From the NCBI GenBank assembly GCA_021813225.1, contig JAKALH010000150.1:1-6894 (forward strand): 6,894 nt of DNA, written 5' to 3'. A program made the translations under genes and the position numbers. The notes below the pieces were generated by a model that was not told the origin of the DNA, made no database searches, and saw only the letters and a program-made list of their open reading frames with translations. Origin of the DNA: Chloroflexota bacterium (GTDB lineage: Bacteria > Chloroflexota > Anaerolineae > J036 > Brachytrichaceae). Of this stretch, positions 1 through 6,709 are shown one piece after another. Position 1 is the first letter of the stretch; each line of letters begins with the position of its first letter.

Positions 1-180
1 TACGAGGCGCACGGCAAGCGCGGCAAGGTGCGCCTCAGCAGCGCGCTGCCGGTGAAGTCGGCGGCGCTGTGCAACCTGCTGGAAGAGGACGACACGCCGC
101 TGGCCTGGTCCGACGGCGGTGTCGATGTCGAAGTGACGCCTTTCAAGATTGTCACATTGAAACTGGCGACCGGCCGCTAG
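1..180 (+). CDS. Alpha-mannosidase (GH38-like), C-terminal end only
   Basis: The 5' part lies outside the window; 59 codons and a TAG stop at 178-180 are visible in frame 1. The fragment begins YEAHGKRGKVRL and ends in PFKIVTLKL plus a few residues. This matches the C-terminal beta-sandwich end of glycoside hydrolase family 38 alpha-mannosidases, where a Y-E-A-x-G-x-R-G-x-x-x-L strand, an N-L-L-E-E segment and a final P-F-x-I-x-T-L-x-L strand are typical. Such enzymes remove alpha-mannosyl residues from mannosides, usually in the cytoplasm in bacteria. The catalytic domain is not in view, so activity cannot be judged. The gene ends 68 nt before the mtnA start, with a hairpin between them. The family call rests only on the tail and is moderately strong. 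Confidence 0.72.
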   Translation, partial: YEAHGKRGKVRLSSALPVKSAALCNLLEEDDTPLAWSDGGVDVEVTPFKIVTLKLATGR

Positions 181-196
181 GCCGAGTCGCACAGGC

Positions 197-229
197 GGTA
201 GCGCGTCCCTCTGATGTGGACGCGCTACC
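197..229. terminator. Perfect 12-bp inverted repeat between the mannosidase and mtnA
   Basis: GGTAGCGCGTCC at 197-208 is exactly complementary to GGACGCGCTACC at 218-229, leaving a 9-nt loop. The RNA hairpin would be very stable. It lies 16 nt after the mannosidase stop and 8 nt before the mtnA Shine-Dalgarno. The only T run after it is TTT at 234-236, so it is not a textbook intrinsic terminator. It may terminate weakly, stabilise the upstream mRNA 3' end, or act in the mtnA leader. The pairing is seen directly; the function is inferred. Confidence 0.45.
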
Positions 230-248
230 CGGCTTTCAGGAGTTAACT

Positions 249-1328
249 TTGGATATCGCACCCGCCCGGACGATCGAATGGGTTGGCAACTCGAACGGCG
301 CTGCGCGCATCATCGACCAGACGCTGTTGCCAAACGAGTACAAACATCTTGACATCGCCGATGTCGAGACCATGTGGGAAGCCATCAAGGTACTGCGCGT
401 GCGCGGCGCTCCGGCAATCGGCATCGCGGCGGCGTTCGGGCTGTACCTGGCCGTGCGCAACTCGGCGGCACCGGACTTCGCCGCGTTCGAGGCGGAGGTG
501 AGCGAGGCGGCGCGCTACCTGGGCACGGCACGACCCACTGCCGTGAACCTGTTCTGGGCGCTGAAGCGTATTCAGAAACTGGTCGCAGCGCACAGCGCGT
601 TACCCGTGGCGGGCATCAAGGCATTGATGCTGTCCGAAGCTACCGTCATGATCGACGAGGACAACGCCGTATGCCGCGCCATCGGCAGTTTCGGCGCACC
701 GCTGCTCGCCCAGCCGCCCGAGCGCACCATCTGCAACGTCCTGACGCATTGCAACGCCGGCGGTCTGGCGACGGCGCAGTGGGGCACTGCGCTGGCTCCT
801 GTCTATGTCGCCGCCGAACAGGGCAGAGCGATGCACGTCTTCGCCGACGAGACACGCCCGCTGCTGCAGGGTGCGCGCCTTACGGCATGGGAGCTGCAGC
901 AGGCCGGCATACCCGTGACGGTCATTACCGACAACATGGCGGCCACCGTGATGGCGCAGGGCAAGGTAGACGCCGTCATCGTCGGCGCCGACCGTGTGGC
1001 GGCGAATGGCGATGTCGCCAACAAGATCGGCACGTTCGGCGTCGCTGTTCTGGCACGCGAGTTTCACATACCGTTCTACGTCGCCGCGCCGCTGTCTTCC
1101 ATCGATATGTCGCTGGCTTCCGGCGAACTTATTCCCATTGAGGAACGCAAGGCGGAGGAGGTGACACAGGGCTTCGGCAAACGCACCGCGCCGGAAGGCG
1201 TGCAGGTGTACAATCCGGCCTTCGACGTCACCCCGCACCGCTATATCACGGCGCTGATCACCGAGCAGGGCGTGGTGCATCCACCTTTTGATGCCGCGCT
1301 CAAGCAACTGTTTGAAACACCCGTCTGA
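249..1328 (+). CDS. mtnA: S-methyl-5-thioribose-1-phosphate isomerase
   Basis: MtnA converts methylthioribose-1-phosphate to methylthioribulose-1-phosphate in the cytoplasmic methionine salvage pathway. The product is 359 aa, the usual family length. The start chosen is TTG at 249, giving M-D-I-A-P-A-R-T-I-E-W. AGGAG at 238-242 sits 6 nt upstream. The in-frame ATG at 69 would overlap the mannosidase tail and add a non-family extension, and the next ATG (codon 42) is too late. Family signatures are present: R52-G-A-P-A for substrate phosphate binding, the catalytic Cys168 in THCNAGGLATA, and the catalytic Asp248 in GADRVAANGDVANKIGT. The 80-residue Cys-Asp spacing equals that of the Bacillus subtilis enzyme (Cys160/Asp240 from memory). 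The related eIF2B-like subunits lack this Cys/Asp pair, so the isomerase call is firm. The next gene begins 8 nt after its stop, suggesting an operon. No other salvage gene is visible. Confidence 0.95.
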   Translation: MDIAPARTIEWVGNSNGAARIIDQTLLPNEYKHLDIADVETMWEAIKVLRVRGAPAIGIAAAFGLYLAVRNSAAPDFAAFEAEVSEAARYLGTARPTAVNLFWALKRIQKLVAAHSALPVAGIKALMLSEATVMIDEDNAVCRAIGSFGAPLLAQPPERTICNVLTHCNAGGLATAQWGTALAPVYVAAEQGRAMHVFADETRPLLQGARLTAWELQQAGIPVTVITDNMAATVMAQGKVDAVIVGADRVAANGDVANKIGTFGVAVLAREFHIPFYVAAPLSSIDMSLASGELIPIEERKAEEVTQGFGKRTAPEGVQVYNPAFDVTPHRYITALITEQGVVHPPFDAALKQLFETPV

Positions 1329-1336
1329 CATCCACC

Positions 1337-2161
1337 ATGGTCAACGCATATCCCGTTCAAAATGCATCGGAACAGACGGTCTCGTTCACCTGCCACAACC
1401 AGACCCTGTGGGGGATGCTGCACCTGCCGGCGGGCGCAGGCCCCTACCCCGCCGTGCTGATGCTGCACGGCTTTACCGGCGACAAGACCGGCTCACACCG
1501 CCTGTTTGTGCATGCAGCGCGCGCATTCGCCGCGAGCGGTATGGCGGCGCTGCGCTTCGACATGCGCGGCAGCGGCGACAGCGAAGGCGAATTCCAGGAC
1601 ATTACCGTCGCGGGCGAACTTGACGATGCACAGGCGGCGCTGGACTGGCTGGCTGCGCGGGCGGATATCGACCGCGCCCGCATCGGCCTGCTGGGCCTCA
1701 GCCTGGGCGGCATCATCGAGAGCCTGCTGGCGGGTCGCAACCCGGCGAGAATCAGCGGACTGGCCTACTGGGCGGCTGCCGCCAATAAAGACGCCTTTAC
1801 GCACATGACCGAGCGCACAGCGGAACACAGCGGGCAGAGCGCCGGTTCGCTGATGGAAACCCTGATGAACGACGGCTACCTCATGCTGTGGGGCTACCCG
1901 GTCGGGCTGCCGTTCATTCAGACGTTCTTTCAGCAGGAACCGCTTGAGGCGCTGAGACACTATCCGGGCACAGCCCTGATCGTCCACAACACCGGCGATC
2001 CGGTCGTGCCGGTCAGCCAGGCGGACGCCTACGCAGAACACTTCGGTTCGCGCGCCAGCGTTCATAAACTGGACGGCGACACGCACACCTTTGAACCGCC
2101 GCCCAACGAGGCGCAGGTTGTCGAACTGACACGCAAGTGGTTCGCCGAACTGTGGCAGTGA
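1337..2161 (+). CDS. Alpha/beta-fold hydrolase, esterase-like
   Basis: This is a 274-aa serine hydrolase of the alpha/beta fold. The oxyanion-hole motif is H44-G-F-T-G. The nucleophile elbow is GLSLGG with Ser122. The acid is probably Asp221 in N-T-G-D-P-V-V-P, and the catalytic His250 is in G-D-T-H-T-F. The RFDMRGSGDSEG stretch after the oxyanion strand, and a lid region at about residues 150-205, are typical of the family. The layout recalls cinnamoyl/feruloyl esterases and other short-chain acyl esterases, but the substrate cannot be read from sequence. There is no signal peptide, so it is likely cytoplasmic. ATG 1337 lies 8 nt after the mtnA stop and has no clear Shine-Dalgarno, so translation probably depends on coupling to mtnA. 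No role in methionine salvage is known for such enzymes. The fold is certain; the function is not. Confidence 0.88.
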   Translation: MVNAYPVQNASEQTVSFTCHNQTLWGMLHLPAGAGPYPAVLMLHGFTGDKTGSHRLFVHAARAFAASGMAALRFDMRGSGDSEGEFQDITVAGELDDAQAALDWLAARADIDRARIGLLGLSLGGIIESLLAGRNPARISGLAYWAAAANKDAFTHMTERTAEHSGQSAGSLMETLMNDGYLMLWGYPVGLPFIQTFFQQEPLEALRHYPGTALIVHNTGDPVVPVSQADAYAEHFGSRASVHKLDGDTHTFEPPPNEAQVVELTRKWFAELWQ

Positions 2162-2184
2162 GTACTGCACTCGCGCGGCAGGCC

Positions 2185-2193
2185 TGTTAAAAT
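2185..2193 (+). promoter_or_regulatory. Candidate extended -10 promoter for typA (TGTTAAAAT)
   Basis: TAAAAT at 2188-2193 matches 5 of 6 bases of the sigma-70 -10 consensus. TG one base upstream makes it an extended -10 element. No good -35 is seen at the expected spacing, as is common for extended -10 promoters. The predicted start near 2200 would give typA a leader of about 190 nt. The same TGNTAAAAT string precedes the tRNA at 4240-4248, which strengthens both calls. Confidence 0.45.
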
Positions 2194-2213
2194 AGAAGGT
2201 CAGTAGTCAGCAG
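2193..2213. repeat. Short heptamer run in the typA leader
   Basis: Three adjoining 7-base units occur here: TAGAAGG, TCAGTAG and TCAGCAG. The last two fit the TCAGARG consensus of the long array at 5586-5718 at six of seven positions each. The run is short enough to be chance, but it lies in the same kind of intergenic setting and has the same orientation. Confidence 0.35.
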
Positions 2214-2250
2214 AATAATTCCCAGCGCAGGAACACATCGCCAGTCCGGC

Positions 2251-2385
2251 ATGACCACCTTGCTGAACGGTTGCCCGCCGGGGGCGACGCAACGCCCACG
2301 ACACAATCACGTTCGATATGCGGCAGTGGCGGCATGTGCGATTTTCCTGCCTGTACTGGTTCGCTGGATTGAGTATCAAGAGTAA
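2251..2385 (+). CDS. Possible 44-aa small membrane protein or leader ORF upstream of typA
   Basis: An ATG at 2251 opens a 44-codon frame closed by TAA at 2383-2385, two bases before the typA ATG. The predicted peptide has a polar, Arg/His-rich N-terminal half (ending RPRHNHVR) and a hydrophobic stretch AAVAACAIFLPVLV at about residues 24-37, followed by Arg-Trp and an acidic tail. This would suit a single short membrane segment with a positive flank. Against it, no Shine-Dalgarno precedes the ATG, only about 58% of third positions are G or C (the neighbours look clearly higher), and I recognise no family. A weak hairpin (GTTGC 2270-2274 with GCAAC 2289-2293) lies inside it. The tight spacing to typA could allow translational coupling. 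Equally, the whole of 2194-2387 may simply be an untranslated leader. Confidence 0.25.
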   Translation: MTTLLNGCPPGATQRPRHNHVRYAAVAACAIFLPVLVRWIEYQE

Positions 2386-2387
2386 GT

Positions 2388-4238
<1,851 letters not shown>

Positions 4239-4239
4239 A

Positions 4240-4248
4240 TGGTAAAAT
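4240..4248 (+). promoter_or_regulatory. Candidate extended -10 promoter for tRNA-Gly (TGGTAAAAT)
   Basis: TGG plus TAAAAT (4243-4248) forms an extended -10 element starting 2 nt after the typA stop. Initiation near 4255 would leave a 5' leader of roughly a dozen bases before the tRNA at 4267, which is plausible for a tRNA gene. No convincing -35 is present. The identical TGNTAAAAT pattern occurs upstream of typA. Readthrough from typA is the alternative. Confidence 0.45.
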
Positions 4249-4266
4249 CGCACATGCCGGTATAGC

Positions 4267-4338
4267 GCGGGTGTAGCTGAGTGGTACAGCGTCTGCCTTC
4301 CAAGCAGAAGATCGCGGGTCCGAATCCCGTCGCCCGCT
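4267..4338 (+). tRNA. tRNA-Gly, anticodon UCC
   Basis: A full 72-nt cloverleaf can be folded by eye. The acceptor stem pairs 4267-4273 with 4331-4337 (7 bp, one G-T). The D stem GCTG/CAGC (4276-4279/4287-4290) closes a 7-nt loop containing GG. The anticodon stem TCTGC/GCAGA (4292-4296/4304-4308) carries the loop CTTCCAA with anticodon TCC at 4299-4301. The variable loop is 5 nt. The T stem pairs 4314-4318 with 4326-4330. The discriminator base is T4338, as expected for glycine tRNAs, and CCA is not encoded. It reads GGA, and by wobble GGG, codons. One base is odd: the T loop is TCCGAAT where TTCGAAT is expected, so position 55 is C. The D-stem closing pair is G-C (position 13-22), and pairing is maintained. 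The gene starts 28 nt after typA. No T-rich terminator follows, so transcription may continue into leuB. Confidence 0.95.
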
Positions 4339-4362
4339 CTTAAAGGACAGAAACTGGAGAGA

Positions 4363-4389
4363 GGAGATGGTGCCGCTGCCTGCATCTCC
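4363..4389. repeat. 7-bp inverted repeat downstream of tRNA-Gly
   Basis: GGAGATG at 4363-4369 pairs exactly with CATCTCC at 4383-4389 across a 13-nt loop. The arms resemble opposite orientations of the heptamer found just downstream (CAATCTC, reverse complement GAGATTG). The hairpin may therefore come from repeat units in both directions. There is no T tract, so an intrinsic terminator is unlikely. Confidence 0.35.
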
Positions 4390-4423
4390 CACAGCAGAAA
4401 TCTCCGATCCGGCAAAGAATCCG

Positions 4424-4485
4424 CAATCGCCGATCTCCATTCTTCAATCCTGATCTTCAATCTCCGCTTTCCAATCTCCATTTCC
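4424..4485. repeat. Degenerate CAATCTC heptanucleotide tract upstream of leuB
   Basis: Nine consecutive units follow a 7-base period with one 6-base slip at 4452-4457. They include CAATCGC, CGATCTC, CAATCCT, CAATCTC (4458 and 4472) and CATTTCC. Looser relatives occur further upstream, for example AAATCTC at 4398 and GCATCTC at 4382, out of register. The + strand is pyrimidine-rich, so the - strand would read as GAGATTG-like purine repeats. The tract ends 5 nt before the leuB ATG and occupies the place of a ribosome binding site. The 152-nt space between the tRNA and leuB holds this tract, the hairpin at 4363-4389 and nothing else I can identify. Confidence 0.7.
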
Positions 4486-4490
4486 AGATA

Positions 4491-5582
4491 ATGAACCTTA
4501 AAATTACAGTTCTAGCCGGAGACGGCATCGGCCCCGAAGTCGCCGCGCAGGGGGTGCGTGTCCTGCAGACAATCGCCGCCAGACACGGCCATGCGCTGGA
4601 ATGCCACGACGCCCTGCTGGGCGGCTGCGCCATCGACACGACCGGCGAGGCGCTGCCAGCCGATACGCAGGCGCAGTGCGCCGCCGCAGATGCGGTGCTG
4701 CTCGGTGCCGTAGGCGGCCCGAAGTGGAGCGACCCGAAAGCAAAGGTTCGCCCGGAGCAGGGCCTGCTGGGCATCCGCAAGGCGCTTGGCCTGTTCGCCA
4801 ACCTGCGCCCGGTCAAAGTCTATGACGCGCTGATCGATGCATCGACGCTCAAACCGGAAGTGGTGCGCGGCGTCGATATGTTGATCGTGCGCGAACTGAC
4901 CGGCGGCGCGTACTTCGGCACGCCGCAGGGTCGGTCGGGCGAGCGCCCCAACCGGCAGGCAGTGGATACGACGCCATACAGCGAAGCCGAAATTGCGCGG
5001 CTGATGCGCATGGCATTCGAGCTGGCGCGCGGCCGGCGCCGCAAGGTAGCTTCGGTGGATAAGGCCAACGTGCTGGCCACGTCGCGGCTGTGGCGCGAAG
5101 TCGCTCACGAAGTCGCCGCCGAGTATCCCGATGTGCAGATTGAGGACGTGCTGGTGGACGCCTGCTCCATGTACCTGATCCGCAATCCGCTGAGCTACGA
5201 CGTCATCGCCACCGAGAACCTGTTCGGCGATATTCTGAGCGACGAAGCCGCCATGCTGGCCGGCTCGATGGGCATGCTGCCCAGCGCGTCGCTGGGCGAG
5301 CAGATGAACCGGCACGGTTTCCGGCGCGGGCTGTACGAGCCGATTCACGGCAGCGCGCCGGACATCGCCGGCAAAGGCATCGCCAACCCGCTGGCCACCA
5401 TCCTGAGCTGCGCGCTGATGCTGCGCTGGTCGTTCGGGCTGAACGAGGAAGCGGCTGCCATCGAGAGTGCCGTTGAGCGTGCCCTTGCCGACGGCCTGCG
5501 CTGCCGGGACATCGCATCGCCCGGCACGACGCTGCTGGGCACTGCGGAGATGGGCGCGGCGGTGCTGGAACGGCTGGCGTAG
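4491..5582 (+). CDS. leuB: 3-isopropylmalate dehydrogenase
   Basis: LeuB oxidatively decarboxylates 3-isopropylmalate to 2-oxoisocaproate (4-methyl-2-oxopentanoate) with NAD+, the third step of leucine synthesis, in the cytoplasm. The 363-aa length is typical. Substrate residues by alignment from memory to the Thermus enzyme: Arg96 and Arg106 in the RPEQGLLGIRKALGLFANLRP block, Arg134 in VRELTGG, Tyr141 in GGAYFG and Lys191 in VDKANV. The metal-binding aspartates are Asp223, Asp247 and Asp251 (ENLFGDILSDEAAMLAGSMG). The cofactor loop EPIHGSAPDIAGKGIANP contains Asp291, the NAD-preferring residue. The GLLGIRKALGLFANLRP loop points to isopropylmalate rather than isocitrate or tartrate as substrate. 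ATG 4491 (M-N-L-K-I-T-V-L-A-G-D-G-I-G-P-E) is the normal family start but lacks any Shine-Dalgarno. Heptamer repeats end 5 nt before it, and the first codons are AT-rich, which may favour SD-independent initiation. A second repeat array begins 3 nt past the TAG stop. Confidence 0.97.
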   Translation: MNLKITVLAGDGIGPEVAAQGVRVLQTIAARHGHALECHDALLGGCAIDTTGEALPADTQAQCAAADAVLLGAVGGPKWSDPKAKVRPEQGLLGIRKALGLFANLRPVKVYDALIDASTLKPEVVRGVDMLIVRELTGGAYFGTPQGRSGERPNRQAVDTTPYSEAEIARLMRMAFELARGRRRKVASVDKANVLATSRLWREVAHEVAAEYPDVQIEDVLVDACSMYLIRNPLSYDVIATENLFGDILSDEAAMLAGSMGMLPSASLGEQMNRHGFRRGLYEPIHGSAPDIAGKGIANPLATILSCALMLRWSFGLNEEAAAIESAVERALADGLRCRDIASPGTTLLGTAEMGAAVLERLA

Positions 5583-5585
5583 GGG

Positions 5586-5718
5586 ACGGAAGGTAGAGGA
5601 CAGAAGTCAGAGGCAGGGGGCAAGAAGCAAGAGGCTGGATGTCAGAGGACAGGAGTCAGAAGTCAGAGGTCAGAAGGCAGAAGTCTGAGGGTAGAAGTCA
5701 GGGGTCAGAGGTCAGAGG
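5586..5718. repeat. 19-unit heptanucleotide array, consensus TCAGARG
   Basis: The 133 bases divide into 19 consecutive 7-base units with no insertion or deletion. Positions 4 and 7 are G in all 19 units, and position 5 is A in 16. Units include TCAGAGG (six copies), TCAGAAG, ACAGAAG, GCAGAAG, GTAGAAG and CAAGAAG. The + strand is almost entirely purine with periodic T/C. The array starts 3 nt after the leuB stop and is followed by about 70 nt of ordinary sequence before ilvE. It resembles in style the short tandem heptamer repeats (STRRs) described in filamentous cyanobacteria. The array contains no start-to-stop ORF worth calling and no terminator hairpin. Confidence 0.9.
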
Positions 5719-5775
5719 CCGTGCGGGGTTGGGACGATAATCGGGTGCAGTCATTTTGAGACATCAACAACAGAC

Positions 5776-5780
5776 GAAGG
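5776..5780 (+). promoter_or_regulatory. Shine-Dalgarno of ilvE (GAAGG)
   Basis: GAAGG lies 7 nt upstream of ATG 5788 and fixes the ilvE start. Upstream at 5736-5741, GATAAT could be a -10 hexamer, but no -35 or TG extension accompanies it. The ilvE promoter is therefore uncertain; it could lie in 5719-5770 or transcription could come through from leuB. Confidence 0.6.
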
Positions 5781-5787
5781 TTAAATC

Positions 5788-6705
5788 ATGGCAAACCCAG
5801 AATACATATGGATGGATGGCAAGCTCGTCAAGTGGGCCGACGCCACCGTGCACGTGCAGACGCACGCGCTGCATTACGGCAGCAGCGTATTCGAAGGCAT
5901 ACGCGCCTATGCCTCGCCGGACGGGCCGAAAGTTCTTTTTCTGCACGAGCACGTAAGCCGGCTGTACGCCTCCGCCAGGCTGTTCCGCATGGAGATTCCC
6001 TACTCTGCCGAAGAGATGACCGCTGCGATCAAGCAGGTCGTCCGCGAGAACAAACACGAGTCGTGCTATATCCGTCCGCTGGTTTACCGCGGCGATGAAG
6101 CCCTGGGAGTGAATCCCCGCCGCTGCGGTGTGCACGCCACAATTCTCACCATGGTGTGGGGTTCGTATCTGGGCGCTGAGGCTATCGAGAGCGGCGTCGA
6201 TGTCGGGGTTTCTTCGTGGCGCCGCACGGTTCCCGGCGTCGGCATGTCGATGGCGAAGATCGGCGGGCAATACGTGAACTCGCAGATGATGGCCATGGAA
6301 GCGCATGACCACGGCTATCACGAAGCTATCGCTCTCGACACGCAGGGCAATGTCAGCGAAGGCAGCGGCGAGAACATCTTCGTCATCTCAAACGGCGTCA
6401 TCTATACGCCGCCCATGGCTGCCTCGATCCTGCTGGGCATCACGCGCAACGGTGTCATGCGGATTGCACACAGCATGGGATATGAAGTGCGCGAGCAGAA
6501 CATGCCCCGCGACTTCCTGTATATTGCCGACGAAATATTCTTCACCGGCACCGCCGCCGAAGTCACGCCGATTCGCAGCGTGGACAAGGTGAAGGTCGGC
6601 AGCGGTTCGCGCGGGCCGATCACCGCGCGCATTCAGCAGGCCTTCTTCGACATCGTCAACAGCCGCGCCGCCGATCAGTGGGGCTGGCTGACGCCGGTCA
6701 ACTGA
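5788..6705 (+). CDS. ilvE: Branched-chain-amino-acid aminotransferase (class IV PLP)
   Basis: IlvE transfers the amino group between glutamate and the 2-oxo acids of leucine, isoleucine and valine, the last step of their synthesis. The protein is 305 aa, a normal length. Fold-type IV signatures: HALHYGSSVFEGIRAY (26-41), Arg58 for the cofactor phosphate, the PLP lysine Lys157 in S-M-A-K-I-G-G-Q-Y-V-N-S, EAIALDTQGNVSEGSGENIF with Glu191, GITRNGVMRIA (217-227), EVRE, and F-T-G-T-A-A-E-V-T-P-I-R-S-V-D (252-266). The C-terminus ITARIQQAFF...WGWL matches bacterial IlvE closely. The GSSVFEGIR and RIQQAFF...WGWL blocks argue for IlvE over D-amino-acid transaminase or aminodeoxychorismate lyase. The start ATG has a good GAAGG site. 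leuB upstream supplies the leucine pathway, but a 205-nt repeat-containing spacer separates the two. The stop lies 4 nt from the end of the convergent gene on the other strand. Confidence 0.97.
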   Translation: MANPEYIWMDGKLVKWADATVHVQTHALHYGSSVFEGIRAYASPDGPKVLFLHEHVSRLYASARLFRMEIPYSAEEMTAAIKQVVRENKHESCYIRPLVYRGDEALGVNPRRCGVHATILTMVWGSYLGAEAIESGVDVGVSSWRRTVPGVGMSMAKIGGQYVNSQMMAMEAHDHGYHEAIALDTQGNVSEGSGENIFVISNGVIYTPPMAASILLGITRNGVMRIAHSMGYEVREQNMPRDFLYIADEIFFTGTAAEVTPIRSVDKVKVGSGSRGPITARIQQAFFDIVNSRAADQWGWLTPVN

Positions 6706-6709
6706 GCCG

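Noticed and set aside
168..170. G5 position of TypA (T-N-A; residue numbers) as evidence of a non-functional GTPase
   Set aside because: G1, switch I, G3 and G4 are intact and G5 is the least conserved motif, so this is normal divergence.
4339..4390. Intrinsic terminator for tRNA-Gly
   Set aside because: The only hairpin (4363-4389) has 7 bp, a 13-nt loop and no following T run.
4367..4453. 28-codon ORF between the tRNA and leuB with GGAGA/AGGAG-like bases ahead, as a possible leucine attenuation leader peptide
   Set aside because: It has only two scattered leucine codons and no leucine run. No terminator/antiterminator pair follows, and most of it is heptamer repeat sequence. The purine run before it looks like repeat rather than a ribosome site.
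4512..5348. 278-codon - strand frame opposite leuB
   Set aside because: Shadow of leuB: no family resemblance, and LeuB's active-site residues are all intact on the + strand.
5586..5718. CRISPR array or transposon-end interpretation of the leuB-ilvE spacer
   Set aside because: The units are 7 bp and contiguous with no spacers. There are no terminal inverted repeats, target duplications or transposase.
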